DNA of 64,000 nucleotides, taken from the NCBI RefSeq assembly GCF_051020985.1, contig NC_135000.1, forward strand, positions 2,108,001 through 2,172,000. Direction: 5' to 3'. The translations under genes and the position numbers were made by a program. Source of the DNA: Nomia melanderi. Taxonomy: Eukaryota > Arthropoda > Insecta > Hymenoptera > Halictidae. This document shows positions 52,501 through 63,215 of the stretch, in pieces. Below the pieces are notes generated by a model. It did no database searches, was not told the DNA's origin, and saw only the letters and a list, made by a program, of their open reading frames with translations. Within the stretch, counting starts at the first letter, position 1; the number at the start of each line of letters is the position of its first letter.

Positions 52501-53478
52501 GGTGATTTTCGTATTATATTCGTGGATTGTTTTGCAAAAATATTTCATTATGGCGGAGTTTAAGCTTTCGCCGGCAATATGGACCATTAAAGGACTGTCG
52601 AAAATCTCAGATCACCGCGATTTTTAATTTCGATTGCAAAATGAAATGAAAATGTGTAACTCAGTTTATTTTACAATTTTTACAGAACTTGATGTAATAG
52701 AAAGTCATGTCTGTTTATAATGAGTCTATATGAGGTTCCATCGCATTTTTAAATGAATTTATGGAGAATTTTTATTAAACTGTGCAGTGTTTATTATATT
52801 TTAATGTAAACGTCACTTTGGGAAGTAGAGAGCAAAACTTTTTGGTTAAGTTACTATATGCTTTACTATTTTCATTCAGATATACGGACGTTGTTATGAA
52901 ACAGTGAATTTTAGCGAATAAATATGTTAACAATTAAATAGTGGGTTTTCATGGAAATAAGAATTTTACAAAATGATATAACGTAACAAGGGTTAAATGG
53001 GAAATAGTTCCTCCATTTAAGAATCTTAAAAAATTGAAAATAGGGTAGTAGTTACTTATTCTTAAATTTTCATTAACATTGCTTCATTTACTTTGTATTC
53101 TATAGACTTATGTTTGCAGTAGACGCATAAAATATGTTACATTTGTTGGTCGGCAAAACTGAATACTACAAATAATTTGCCAAATAACAGTGTAAAACAT
53201 CAAATTTTATGCAATAAACTTTAACAATGAACAAATTAATTGAACACATAATATTGAATCGATGATAATTATCTCAACAATATCATCATTGGTTAATACA
53301 GTTATTTATTATACATTTAATCCCTTCTTGAAACACTCATGATGAGGATTTATAAATTAATGTAATATTAAATTAATCTCATTTATTATCTTCAAAGTAA
53401 ATTTGCATTTATAATGAAACGGACAATTTCTTCAAGTTCCTTATGAATTGGTAGTGAAAAGCTGCAAGAGCCCGGTAG
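52501..53478. other. AT-rich unique DNA
   Basis: About 1 kb with no placed element, island or supported ORF. Confidence 0.4.
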
Positions 53479-53986
53479 CAAAGATTGAAAACAGTTATGA
53501 TATCGGTTTTGGTTCTCGAAACAGTTATGAAAAACCGAAATGAAGAACCGAAAAATAACAGTAAAAGAACTGTTATGTATCGGTTCTGACTGAAACAGTT
53601 GTAAAGAACCGAAATAAGTCATAACTGTTACTCGGTATATCTGTTCTGAGCTTGATCGCTTCCGGTTCTGAAAGTCTTCTAGAACTGTTATTTTACAGTT
53701 TTTGACAACGTTTTTTAAATATTCTTTTAGAATTCTATAACTGTTACTTTTTGGTCCTTAAAACAGTTATGAAGAACCAATATGAACAACCTAAAAATAA
53801 CAGTTCTAGAACACTTTAAGAACCGACATAATATCGGTTCTGGAGAACCGGAACCGAAAGCGATCAAACTCGGAACCAATATGCTGAATAACGGTTATAA
53901 CTTATTTCGGTTCTCCGCAACTGTTTCAGTCAGAACCGATATATAACAGTCACAAACAGTTATTTTCGTAACCTTTTTAATCCCTG
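53479..53986. repeat. Family I: palindromic mosaic of GGTTCT and AACAGTTAT motifs
   Basis: AAAACAGTTATG, AGAACCGAAATA and TATCGGTTCT alternate on both strands more than 15 times. Termini CAAAGATTGAAAACAG and, reverse complemented, CAGGGATTAAAAAGG match those at 48434/49635. The high self-complementarity would let a transcript or single strand fold extensively. Confidence 0.55.
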
Positions 53987-54520
53987 CACAGCAGCAAGCG
54001 AAAACGCTAGGGCAAGGGGTTAAACGCGTCGCTTCGATTTTTCGTTCAGAAAAGAATAGAAACGGTTCCGCGGGAGGATTCAAGAAAGTGAAACGAGAAT
54101 CACGGAATCGTTTTTAATTAGAACACGAACCACCATCGCAGGAAGCGAATTAATTAACGGAGAAGGCCGGGTGTGCCGCGCAACAAAGAATATTCGAGCG
54201 CCGCGCCACGTCGGTGTTTGCATCACCCGGAGAGGTTTCCTTGTTTCGGATTGAAACCGACGGATTATTAATTTTCATTAATTTACCGGGGCCCCCTGAA
54301 GCGTGGCAACTGTTGTTTGCCAAGCGGAATGTTGCCGCAATAATTAAGAAAACGGGACGGAGGAACGAATAACTTAATTAAATCGACTCCGCGCCGCCGG
54401 ATTTCGCTCGCGAGAATAAAACAAGCTGGTTAATTATATCAAGCCCTCTCGATTTTTTCATCAGGGACTCGTTAGTTGGTTAGAATATCTAAAGTGGATG
54501 CGAGCGACATTAGGACCGTA
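53987..54520. other. GC-richer island, preceded by an E end
   Basis: CTAGGGCAAGGGG then TTAA (~54020) is an E-family terminus. Beyond it lies CpG-rich DNA without coding support. Confidence 0.5.
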
Positions 54521-54905
54521 TGGATAAAGAGAATTATATATTTACTAGGGATTTTGTAAGTAAACACTTGATTCTGTATGCATAGCGAGTGGAGTATTTG
54601 CTGGGAATAATGAAACTGAAGAATGAGAAATATCCGATGTATTCGATGTTCTCATCTTTCAGTTGTTTGCTTATAAAACGAAGATATTTAAGTTTTAAAA
54701 AATTATGATTTACTGATGTTGAAGCTGAATGTGTATTAATAACGATTTTATGAAAAACAATATTTCTTCTGAATTGTAGCTATTAGTTTTTCATGGGTAA
54801 ATCTGAACGGACTCGATTCGCCTCGGTCTGCCCTACTTCAGTGGCATTGGAAGCTTGGCAGAAAGTTTCTTGATATTAGTCAAGCGAAGTAGAATAATTG
54901 TAACG
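54521..54905. repeat. Dispersed repeat Q, copy 1
   Basis: Shares GCTTATAAAACGAAGATATT, TACTGATGTTGAAGCTGAAT and AAATCTGAACGGACTCGATT (then CGCCTCGGTCTGCCCTA) with 62745-63080, where the last segment is inverted relative to the rest. Confidence 0.6.
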
Positions 54906-55385
54906 AATGATTTTCCATAAACCTAGTTTGTAGGAATTTACGAAGTCTCGAAAGAAAACAAGGCTAACCGTTGAATGCCTCAATGTTTGTCACACAAACC
55001 ACTTGAGGATCATCCGTAGAAGCTGAAAGACAATGTCTTAACTCTACAAAAGACACATCTAATAATTCGGTAACATAGAAAGAAACTTTTAATAATCATT
55101 TCAAATGATTTTCAAGTAACCTAGTCCGTAGGAATTCGAAAGAAATCAAGGCCAACCGTTGAACCCCTGAATGTTTGTCACTCGAACCACTTGAGGATCA
55201 TCCGTAGAAACTGAAAGATAATGTTCTAACTCTACAAAAGGCACATCTAATAATTCGGCAGCATAGAAAGAAACTTCTAATAATCATTTCAAATGATTTC
55301 CAATAAACCTAATCCGTCGGAATTCGAAAGAAAGCAAGACCAACCGTTGAATCCCTGAGTGTTCGTCACACGGGTCGCACTCGTG
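54906..55385. repeat. Tandem array, ~190 bp unit, 2.5 copies
   Basis: Starts AATGATTTTCCATAAACCTA at 54906, ~55104 and ~55292 (spacings ~198, ~188). Blocks ACTTGAGGATCATCCGTAGA and GACACATCTAATAATTCGG. The third unit is cut by the island. Confidence 0.9.
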
Positions 55386-56000
55386 CCGACCGCGGAAGCC
55401 GCTTCCGCGACCCTCTGTATCGAGTTGTCCCCGGCATATCGACCTCCCGTAACGCACGGGTAACGAGCATACTGTCAGCCCTCGCAGCCCGGCACAATGG
55501 CCGCATGGAAACGTGTGTCGTGTGTCGCATGTCGCCTGTCGCCTTCTCTCCCCTAAACCTAAACCTACCGCAGCGGCGCAGCGCGGCGGCAGCCTCCGTG
55601 TCTCCTCCGCAACGGCGACAGGGGCGCGTGCCCTCACAAAGAACACTTCAGGGATGACTCGAGTGCCGTCCTGGTGGTAGTTAAGCTTTATTGTTTCAAC
55701 TTATAGAGGCTACCGTTCGTTGCGGAAGATCGCGGGAGGGTAGCGGACCACGCCGCACCGACAATGCTTTCAATTTCAGCTCGCAAACTCCCCGGCCGAC
55801 CATCCAATAATATAACTACGGACGTTTCCATTGTTCCGCGGCCGATTCCCCGTGGAAACAGATCTCGCCGCTGGTCCGGGATTTGGTTCGGTAATTGTCT
55901 TGGCCGCTGGAATCTCGGCCGGCCGCCTCCCGATCCGGTTAAACGTCGATCTGCCCCGTGAAACGCGACGCTTTCTGCTCGGATAATGATGACGACGGTT
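55386..56000. other. GC/CpG-rich island
   Basis: CpG-dense, with a 120-codon minus ORF lacking any domain. CCCTAAACCTAAACCTACC at 55552-55570 is too short and irregular to be telomeric. Confidence 0.55.
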
Positions 56001-56551
56001 CTACAGCTGAGACGCTGTTGGCTGACCAGTCGTTATTTATGATTCGGTTACGATTAGCATGCTTCTTTTCATTGCATGGCTGAGCAATTGGGGAAGCTAA
56101 TCGATTGGTGACTGGTTGGATGATTTTCTTATTAATATCAATTTTAATTTTAATTACTTTATCGATTTTAAGTATTAATCGAATAAATTCTTGCAAACTT
56201 TATTTTTTTTAACTGTGTGAAACTGTGGAAGTATCTGTATTTATGTAAAACTATAAACATGGATGTATACTGCATATATCTATACAGTTGAATGAGATTT
56301 CAGTTGCAGTACGTTCGACATCCTTAAGAAGTCAGCTTCAAGGTTAAGCTTCAAGTATACACATGAACGTAATCTTTAAGTACGGAAATTTGAAAATAAC
56401 CGGTTAATATTAATTATTCTTGTGTGTAGCGACTAATAAGATAATTGATTCCATTCACTTGTTTTCACTTATTTCAATATCTCTGGATAACGATATTATC
56501 AATTATATAACGGACATTTCACTCGTTTCCAAATTCACGGTATTTTCATAC
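56001..56551. other. AT-rich unique DNA
   Basis: Nothing recognised. Confidence 0.35.
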
Positions 56552-56800
56552 TTAACCCTCTTGTTATAGCAACTTTACTCACAAATTTTTTCGCGGCATG
56601 GGACAGTCCCAATGGTACTTGTTTTACGGTGACCTAACCGACTTCTCAAAAGTAACTTTAATCGCTAGTAGCGTATTGTAATTGATTAATTCCTTATTCT
56701 GGTTGTGATACGCATAATCATCTAATAGAATGCAATAATATATAATCAACGTGAAATTTAGGCGGGTAGCTATAATCATCGATAGAAGAGAAAGGGTTAA
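56552..56800. mobile_element. N-family TTAA element
   Basis: TTAA at 56552-56555 and 56797-56800. Short TIRs CCCTCTTG and, reverse complemented, CCCTTTCTC. Dyad TGGGACAGTCCCA at 56599-56611, 44 nt inside. 249 bp. It lacks the usual dyad at 15-19. Confidence 0.6.
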
Positions 56801-57429
56801 AGGTTAACAAAACGCTGGGCTTCAATTCTTAGTCACAGCTTCCACCTAAAAGCCTCGACAACCTTGATGAAGATGTTGTACTGTGACAAGTAGACCATAG
56901 CGACATCGACTTTCCGTCGGCCAAGCTTTGATCCAATCACCTAAGGGCTAAGTACGAAAGCAGAATTGAATCGTACAGTACAACCCTCATTTAACCTATT
57001 CACCGCCAGCTACGAAGTATCTCTTATTTTGCGCTATAAGTCTGGATTAGCTGCGACGTAACCTAATTCACAAGGGAACCTTCTCAATCAACGCGCACCA
57101 ATTTTGATGAAACTTATGCGAGACATAGTTCTTAAGAAATTGTGACACGTCTTTTTTCTTATCGGCCAACATCCACTTTGAAGGGATGAAAACACCCTTC
57201 AAAGTTCAGGGTTGAAAGTATATTACTTACAATATCTCTGAAACTAGGAGTGCAGAAGGAAAATTTTTTTCAATCGTTAGTCGCGAAAAGAATAATTTAC
57301 ATTTCTTTTATTATAAATTCATTTAACACTTAAAGCTGTTTTCACCCCTTCAAAGTAAATGTTAGTGCGCAACAATATTACATTATCATTCAAATCAATA
57401 TACCCAGTGTCAGAAGAACATATTCTCCC
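56801..57429. repeat. Unique DNA and an H-related hairpin repeat (57130-57375)
   Basis: ACTTTGAAGGG and CCCTTCAAAGT (57174-57205) form a perfect 11-bp stem. A further CACCCCTTCAAAGTAAATGT occurs near 57345. Similar motifs define repeat H at 4270 and 43501. Confidence 0.5.
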
Positions 57430-57940
57430 GATCACCACCTGGAAAAGTTCGAGTAGCCCTGTTCTAGCCTAACGCTTTCCACTTCTCACCCCCGAGCAAA
57501 AAGGAAAAAAACGAAAAAGGAAATCTACTTATAGGCGAAGGCAGTTTCCAAACTGCGTCCTTCCACGCTCGGTTACTCCCGTAATCCGCGACACGCTCGG
57601 CGAGCTGTGAACTCGGCTCGGTTTCGCAAGGGCCTGCGAAAGAGGAAGTTTCCAGGCGGCCCCGATGCAGCCCGCCGCGCGGCCGCCCGGACACCGGTAG
57701 ACGATCGGATAGGTTTCGCAACTGATTCGAAACATATGCGGCGCACTCGAGCCAGCCGGCGCGGCGGGCGCGTGCCGCACAATGCATACTCGTGGATCAA
57801 GGATGCTTGGCCTGGTCCTCGAGAGTTGTTTCGTTGGCCAGGAGCTTTAGGTGGCCGGCGAACAGCGGCCCATGGTAACCGAAGCCGAGCCGATCGCTTT
57901 TCAGACCACACACCGCAAACTAGAGCTAAGTAATATGTAC
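57430..57940. other. GC/CpG-rich island
   Basis: Four overlapping ORFs of 83-112 codons on both strands, no support. Confidence 0.6.
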
Positions 57941-57942
57941 CT

Positions 57943-58577
57943 TTAACCCCTTGTGAGACAATGACGAGTGAGACTCGTGCTGAAGATTACTAGATCGGTT
58001 TAACCCTGTCATGGACATTTTTTCCATGAAATATGCAGCTTTAACCCCTTGCAAGATATTGACGAGTGAGACTCGTGCTGAAGATTTGTAGAGTAGTTTA
58101 ACCCCCTCATGGAGATTTTTTCCATGAAATATGTAATTTGAAATATGCAGATTTAACTCCTTGTGGGATATTGACGAGTGAGACTCGTGCTGAAGATTGC
58201 GAGATCGGTTTAATCCTGTCATGGACATTTTTTCCGTGAAATATGTAATATGAAGTATATAGCTTTAACCCCTTCTGAGACAATGACAAGAGATACTCGT
58301 GTTAAAGATTTTTAGACCAATTTAACACTAACCGTACCGAGTAGTTAAAATTAAAAATTCTATATTTTCTTTCGTTTATTTAACCTTATATAAATTATTA
58401 TATTATCTAATTAGGTTTTTTAATTCTTTTCAATTCTTTTTCCACTAAGAAAAATTTATCATCTAACTTGTTTACCTTCATTTAGAAGCTATATATTTGA
58501 TTGGTTTACGATAAGAAATGTGCCGATACGGTTAGTGTTAACACTATTATAGACATTTCTTTTTTATGAAATATTAA
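57943..58577. repeat. Tandem array of E-type ends, 98-112 bp unit, four copies
   Basis: Units start TTAACCCCTTGTGAGACAAT at 57943, 58041, 58153 and 58265. Each holds the E dyad ACGAGTGAGACTCGT (first at 57964-57978, 18 nt inside) and a second TTAA 57 bp in, followed by CATGGACATTTTTTCCATG. Unit 4 is split by a C element at that second TTAA. Confidence 0.88.
58322..58541 (+). mobile_element. C-family TTAA element nested in unit 4 of the E-end array
   Basis: TTAA at 58322-58325 and 58538-58541. TIRs CACTAACCGTACCGAG and, reverse complemented, CACTAACCGTATCGGC. The dyad has decayed in this copy. Confidence 0.88.
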
Positions 58578-58821
58578 TCCTTCGCACTCGATTTATTTTC
58601 AATGTCGTTGTGTGTACACTTGTGTTTATTTTTAGGGAATTGAATTAAAGTACTTTACAGTGGTAGAATTCACCGTTTTATATTTATTTTATTTATAATA
58701 ATAATTATAAGATTTAATTTTTATAATCTTTTAAAATGTGGTAATTTTCAAACAATTTCCAATGTTCTATAACAAATTTATATTGTCATTTCCAGCATGA
58801 CATACGAGTGCAAAGGATTAA
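58574..58821 (-). mobile_element. A2-family TTAA element, complete
   Basis: TTAA at 58574-58577 and 58818-58821. TIRs TCCTTCGCACTCG and, reverse complemented, TCCTTTGCACTCG. Dyad TGTCAT (58784-58789) / ATGACA (58797-58802), 16 nt from the right end. Reference copy for A2. Confidence 0.88.
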
Positions 58822-58853
58822 GCTTTCGTCCCATGCACTATTGCCATTGGCAC

Positions 58854-59088
58854 ACAACCCTTTGCACTCCAAAAGTGTTTCATTAGAAGTATTCAACATT
58901 TTCTGATGAGATACAGATGACACATTTTGAAAGCAACTTAACGAGAAGACATACGTAGATTCGGGAGCAAAGCTCTTTTTAATTGAACATTTCATGTATT
59001 GACGTAATATACGCAGCTTAACATTAAATATTAAATTTTATACTTTTTAACTACTAAATTAAGTGGTCATTGGAGCGCGAGAGGTTAA
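58854..59088 (-). mobile_element. A1-family TTAA element
   Basis: Left flank ACAA (mutated TTAA), TIR CCCTTTGCACTCC; A1 body inverted (TTTTCTGATGAGATACAGAT); right end GGAGCGCGAGAGG before TTAA 59085-59088. Confidence 0.7.
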
Positions 59089-59108
59089 GAAATCGTTTTG
59101 TTATTCCT

Positions 59109-59391
59109 GTAACTCGTTCAGTGTCCATGAATCATATGTGATTCATTGAACATAGAAAATTGCACGTCCAGGCATCATGCGTGATTCAAATGCGCATTTC
59201 GAAATATACAACTACAGCGTATAAAGTAGGAGATGCCGTATATAGTTTCAGTGAGTTAAAAGTTTACTGGTCGTGTAGGAACGATATAATAAGTTTAAGT
59301 AATTTGATACAACATTATATAGAGTTTTACTATTTTTTACTAGACGGGTATTATGTAAAGGGTCATTAGATCTGGGCAGTGAACGTATTAA
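59109..59391 (+). mobile_element. M-family TTAA element
   Basis: Left flank GTAA (mutated TTAA), right TTAA 59388-59391. TIRs CTCGTTCAGTGTCC and, reverse complemented, TACGTTCACTGCCC. Dyad ATGAATCATATGTGATTCAT at 59127-59146, 15 nt inside; a partial repeat CATCATGCGTGATTC follows at ~59173. A 69-codon ORF inside is not supported. Confidence 0.65.
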
Positions 59392-59776
59392 AAATAAGTT
59401 GAAGTAAAGGGCAATTTTGCTATTATCGATGTTCCACTTACAAAGTAAATGTGTAATTACAGTGAAGAAAAAATTTCTTCGTGTAATTGTAAATTAGTAA
59501 TGATGAAATAAATCTGGCGATCAGAGTCATGAAGAGAATCGTATGGTAAAGGGTTAAAGGAGAAATCCTCTGTTATAGTAGTAAAATCGAGTAATTTTTC
59601 AATATTTCTTTCTAATAATAATTGACTATGAATGTTCATTGTTTTATAGGTACAAAGGTACAATCAGAAAGTAGAAAAAATACTTTGGCTTATTTCTTTT
59701 ATAAGTATTAAATCAATTAAATCATTCTCCTAGCCAATGCAACAATTTATCTCTTTTTATTATTATTTCCCCAACA
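59392..59776. other. AT-rich unique DNA
   Basis: Nothing recognised. Confidence 0.35.
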
Positions 59777-60495
59777 TTAACCGATACCGTTAAATAACAA
59801 AATAATTCGTTTAGAACTTTCTGTTCCGGATACGTAAGATCGTAGTGTCGTCAACATGGCGACATTCGTTCCGAAAGGGTTAAATCCTTGGAATAAGGGT
59901 GTTGAAAATAAAATTAAAAAACCAAAAAAATAATAATAAACATAATAAGAAGAAAGACAATAGTACATACAACAGTTAACTAATACCGTTAAATAACGAA
60001 ATCCTCGTTTAAAACTTTCTGTTCTGAATACATAAGACCATAGCGCCATCAATATGGCGACATTCGTTTCGAAAGGGTTAAATCCTCGGAATAAGGGTAT
60101 TGAAAATAAAATTAAAAAACCAAAAAAAATCATAAGAGTAAAGACAATAGTACATACAACCATTAACACTTTGACTGCCACGGCGGTCACCGATGATCGG
60201 AACTTTCAAATTACAAGAAAGTAATTATAACTTGGAAGATAATTGATTTCGAATACAAATTTTCCGTAACGTAAATAACTAGATAATAGGGTAATATAAG
60301 AATTTTCATATCTAAGAATTCATAATCCTTGCTTTGTATTTTTGCTATAGAAAGTGATACATAAAACGCTGATGTTTTTCGTGGCAGTGAACGTGTCAAC
60401 CAATAACGTTAAATTATTCATTTGGAACCTTCTGTTCTGGATACATAAGACCGTAGCGTCGTCAATATGGCGATATTCGTCCCGAAAGGGTTAAA
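59777..60495. repeat. Tandem array, ~190-200 bp unit, 2.5 copies, holding an F1
   Basis: Units start TTAACYRATACCGTTAAATA at 59777 and 59976; the third starts at 60163, is split there by F1 and resumes at 60396. Shared: ACTTTCTGTTCTGGATACAT, GTCGTCAATATGGCGACATT, CGAAAGGGTTAAATCC, TTGAAAATAAAATTAAAAAA. Confidence 0.9.
60163..60399 (+). mobile_element. F1-family TTAA element nested at a unit boundary
   Basis: TTAA at 60163-60166; right flank TCAA (mutated) at 60396-60399. TIRs CACTTTGACTGCCACG and, reverse complemented, CACGTTCACTGCCACG. Dyad GGTCACCGATGATC at 60185-60198, 19 nt inside. Confidence 0.87.
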
Positions 60496-60790
60496 AGCCT
60501 CGCGACGAGGGGAAAAAAGGGCAGCGAGACGAGAAACCGGCGGCCGGGAATATTGTCACCGGTCACGAGAACCCGTCCCGCGTGCGTGCGCGGGGGCGTC
60601 GACGATCTTCTCGGCGAGGAGAGCCAATGGCAGCGAGGAGAACCGTTCGCGTGACACGGGATGGTCTTTCTCGCGGTCCGGACCGAACGCTCCACCCGCG
60701 CGTTCTCCGCCTGTCCCGCGATCGACTGGAAATCGGCCGTGGTCGTTACGATCGGGTATTGGAACGATTCCGAAATTAACTCTTTCAAAC
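60496..60790. other. GC/CpG-rich island
   Basis: ORFs on both strands (65-165 codons), no support. The tandem array runs directly into it. Confidence 0.55.
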
Positions 60791-60857
60791 TGTTATATCA
60801 ACCACTTACCGACCGAATCGATTAACGCCACTTATACGTTTTTTAAAGATTTTATCA

Positions 60858-61090
60858 TTAACACACTTGCATCATTAGCGCATATGTGCGCGATTTTTCC
60901 TAATCTGCACCAACGAAGCAGACATATGCGCACCACCTTTTGGGGCATTATAATAAGTATGTGAATAAGAACACGAATAGTTAGACTATGTCCATCATTA
61001 CCATTAAGATTTATTAGTAGATATTCTCTGATGTTCAATGAAACAAGTTCATCTGAGGAACCTCGTAAACGTTGTGTAGTTTGTATATTA
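60858..61090 (+). mobile_element. O-family TTAA element, left end
   Basis: TTAA 60858-60861, CACACTTGCATCATTA, then dyad GCGCATATGTGCGC at 60878-60891, 17 nt inside. No right TIR found; right limit arbitrary. Confidence 0.5.
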
Positions 61091-61327
61091 GAGAAGGAAA
61101 GGAAGGATATATTTTATTAGTGAGATAATTGACGTGTGGCTATATGCATTGGCTATTTTAAGTACTTTCATATCATGCAAAAGAATTAGAATTAATTTGT
61201 CAAATTATTGTTCATACTTATAGTTCATACATCCAACAATATCCGATTCGTTTGATACGCTACCAAGAAAATGAATGTTCAAGTTTACTTAAAAATGGCA
61301 CCGAATTCGGGTTACGTGGCAGTTTAA
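61091..61327 (-). mobile_element. F4-family right half
   Basis: TCCAACAATATCCGATTCGT and the dyad region GGCACCGAATTCGGGTTACG, then TGGCAGT and TTAA 61324-61327, match F4 at 26724. The left end is not identifiable. Confidence 0.6.
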
Positions 61328-61679
61328 GCGTCAATGTACAGAATCTTATACTGCAACAATTTTTGGAGTAAACCATAACGTTGATTAAGTATCAGTTACT
61401 CCGATGCTTGCAATTCAACAGAATTTCAATCAAAATTCGCCATTTACAAACACCACCGGCTATCACTGTAATATTTGGTTGCTTTTCACATATGCAAAAC
61501 AATTCCATTTGTTTATTAACCACTTAACAACCGCTTATTCACGAACAAAATCAAAAAACGCTCAAGATAATATTACTTTCGTTAACCCTACATTTCTGAA
61601 GAAACGAATATCACATTTTCCTACAAAAGAGCTACTATTTCACACGGTAGAAAAATAAACGACACGAACGTACGGGACG
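61328..61679. other. AT-rich DNA
   Basis: A possible D-like end TTAACCACTTAACAACCGCT lies near 61507. An 84-codon ORF at 61404 has no domain. Confidence 0.4.
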
Positions 61680-62250
61680 GTCCAATAAATAAAAAGAATT
61701 GATTAACCGAAAGATCGAATGGAAGATCGATCCCCCGCCTGTTCGGCGCGAATAAGCCGCGATAGGGGAACAGTCCCGAGCCAATTTCGCCAATTAGGAA
61801 GTGGATCTAGATCCGAATTCGCGTGAACCGATTCATCCTGTGTCGAATATCGGGCCGGCCTATCTTCGCCCGGTCATAAATCTGAGACGATATTGCGCGG
61901 CGGTTCGCGCAGATTCGAGCCGTCGCGTCGCACGCGTGGCTCTTCGGTTAGCGAGATTATGCCGGCCGCGCGTTCGCGCGCGCGCGCGCGCGTGTCACAA
62001 CGCTTGAGGAATTTATGCTTAGGCCGATATCTGGCCGCTCGCGTTCCGCGTCCTCGCTAAGATCGGCTCGCCCGATTAGTCGTTGAATTTACAACGGGCC
62101 TGGAAGGCGAATCTCGATCGCGGACCCGTCGAACCACGACGTCGAATCCGTCTCCGATCGGCGGAGCTTTTCTTTTAGACAGAAAAACGCTGTAGGTTGG
62201 TAAATTACGTTCGTTGTGTTGTATACCGAGTGAAAATCGGCAGTCGAAAA
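61680..62250. other. GC/CpG-rich island with a (CG)n tract
   Basis: (CG)9 at 61975-61992. Dense CpG. No coding support. Confidence 0.6.
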
Positions 62251-62261
62251 TATTCTGAAAT

Positions 62262-62509
62262 TTAACATTTTGCGCTCGAGAGCCGCCTCTCAGTCGCCAT
62301 TTGATTTCACCTAATTAAGTTATAGAACTTAAAATTCAATTTAAAATTTTATATGATGTATTAATACATGGAATTTCCAAATAAAATAGTTCTGTCCCTT
62401 AATTTATGCAAGATATTTCTTTATGTTAGTTGCAAAAAATATCATTGATATTTCATCAGGGAACAGTGAATATTTGTTCAGCAAAATATTCTCGTATACA
62501 AAGAGTTAA
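62262..62509 (+). mobile_element. A1-family TTAA element, complete
   Basis: TTAA at 62262-62265 and 62506-62509. TIR CATTTTGCGCTCGAG; right end, reverse complemented, CTCTTTGTATACGAG. Dyad remnant GCCTCTCAGTCGCC. 248 bp, shares its right TTAA with the next element. Confidence 0.82.
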
Positions 62510-62700
62510 CACTTGAAGTACAAAATGGGTTAAAATGACTCATTCCTTGATTTTTTTTGCGATTACAGAGAAGGTATAAATATCTCTTTGAGAAATTATT
62601 AAAGAAACTGATTAACATTAGAACTAATGTATCAGTCACAATTACTGGTTTCGAATTTTTGTTATGTTTTTTATTTTTTTCGATATTTTGTTAAATTTTT
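62506..62700 (+). mobile_element. B2 left half followed by B1 left half
   Basis: CACTTGAAGTACAAAATGGG (TTAAAATGACTC) is the B2 dyad end to about 62610; then TTAACATTAGAACTAATGTA with CAGTCACAATTACTGG is a B1 dyad end. Both are cut short. Confidence 0.6.
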
Positions 62701-62745
62701 TTACACACTGACCAGTCACGAGTTAACTCGTGTTTGCACTTGCGT
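62701..62745 (+). mobile_element. P-family dyad end
   Basis: TTAC (mutated TTAA), CACACTGACCAGT, perfect palindrome CACGAGTTAACTCGTG at 62717-62732, then TTTGCACTTGCG. Matches the P end at 20600-20656, inverted. Confidence 0.6.
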
Positions 62746-63085
62746 TTTCTAGGGTGGACTAAGGCGAATCGGATCTGTTCAGATTTAACTGCGAGAAACT
62801 AGTACTTAGAACATAGAATCAATATATTTTCTCATAAATTTCTCGATATAAGATATTCCACTTCAATATTAGTAAAAATAATTTTTGGAAAACTTAAGAA
62901 TCTTTATTATTTCTTAAGTTATTATTATTTTTAGGATATTTCCCACTTTTCACTTTTCTGCTTATAAAACAAAGATTTCTAAGCTTTTCCACAATTTCTT
63001 TTGCTGATATTGAAGCAGAATGTTTATTAATGAGAAATTTATGAGACAATACTTCGATTCTAGGTTTAGTGTTCTAACTAACTAT
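62746..63085. repeat. Dispersed repeat Q, copy 2
   Basis: AGGCGAATCGGATCTGTTCA is the inverse of the 54790-54840 segment, whereas CTGCTTATAAAACAAAGATT and GATATTGAAGCAGAATGTTT (62960-63030) are in the same sense as copy 1, so the copy has been rearranged. Confidence 0.6.
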
Positions 63086-63215
63086 TAGTGTTTCGCCTCA
63101 GAATTTGTGGCTAATAGAATATTTCTCATTCTTAAGCTTCCTCGCCTATTTCAAGTTTTGAAACGCAAGCTACTAAACTGCATACTTTAAAACAGCTACC
63201 GATCACCGAATACAA

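Noticed and set aside
55552..55570. Telomere-like CCTAAA repeats
   Set aside because: Only two irregular units, not the (TTAGG)n expected for insects, inside a CpG island.
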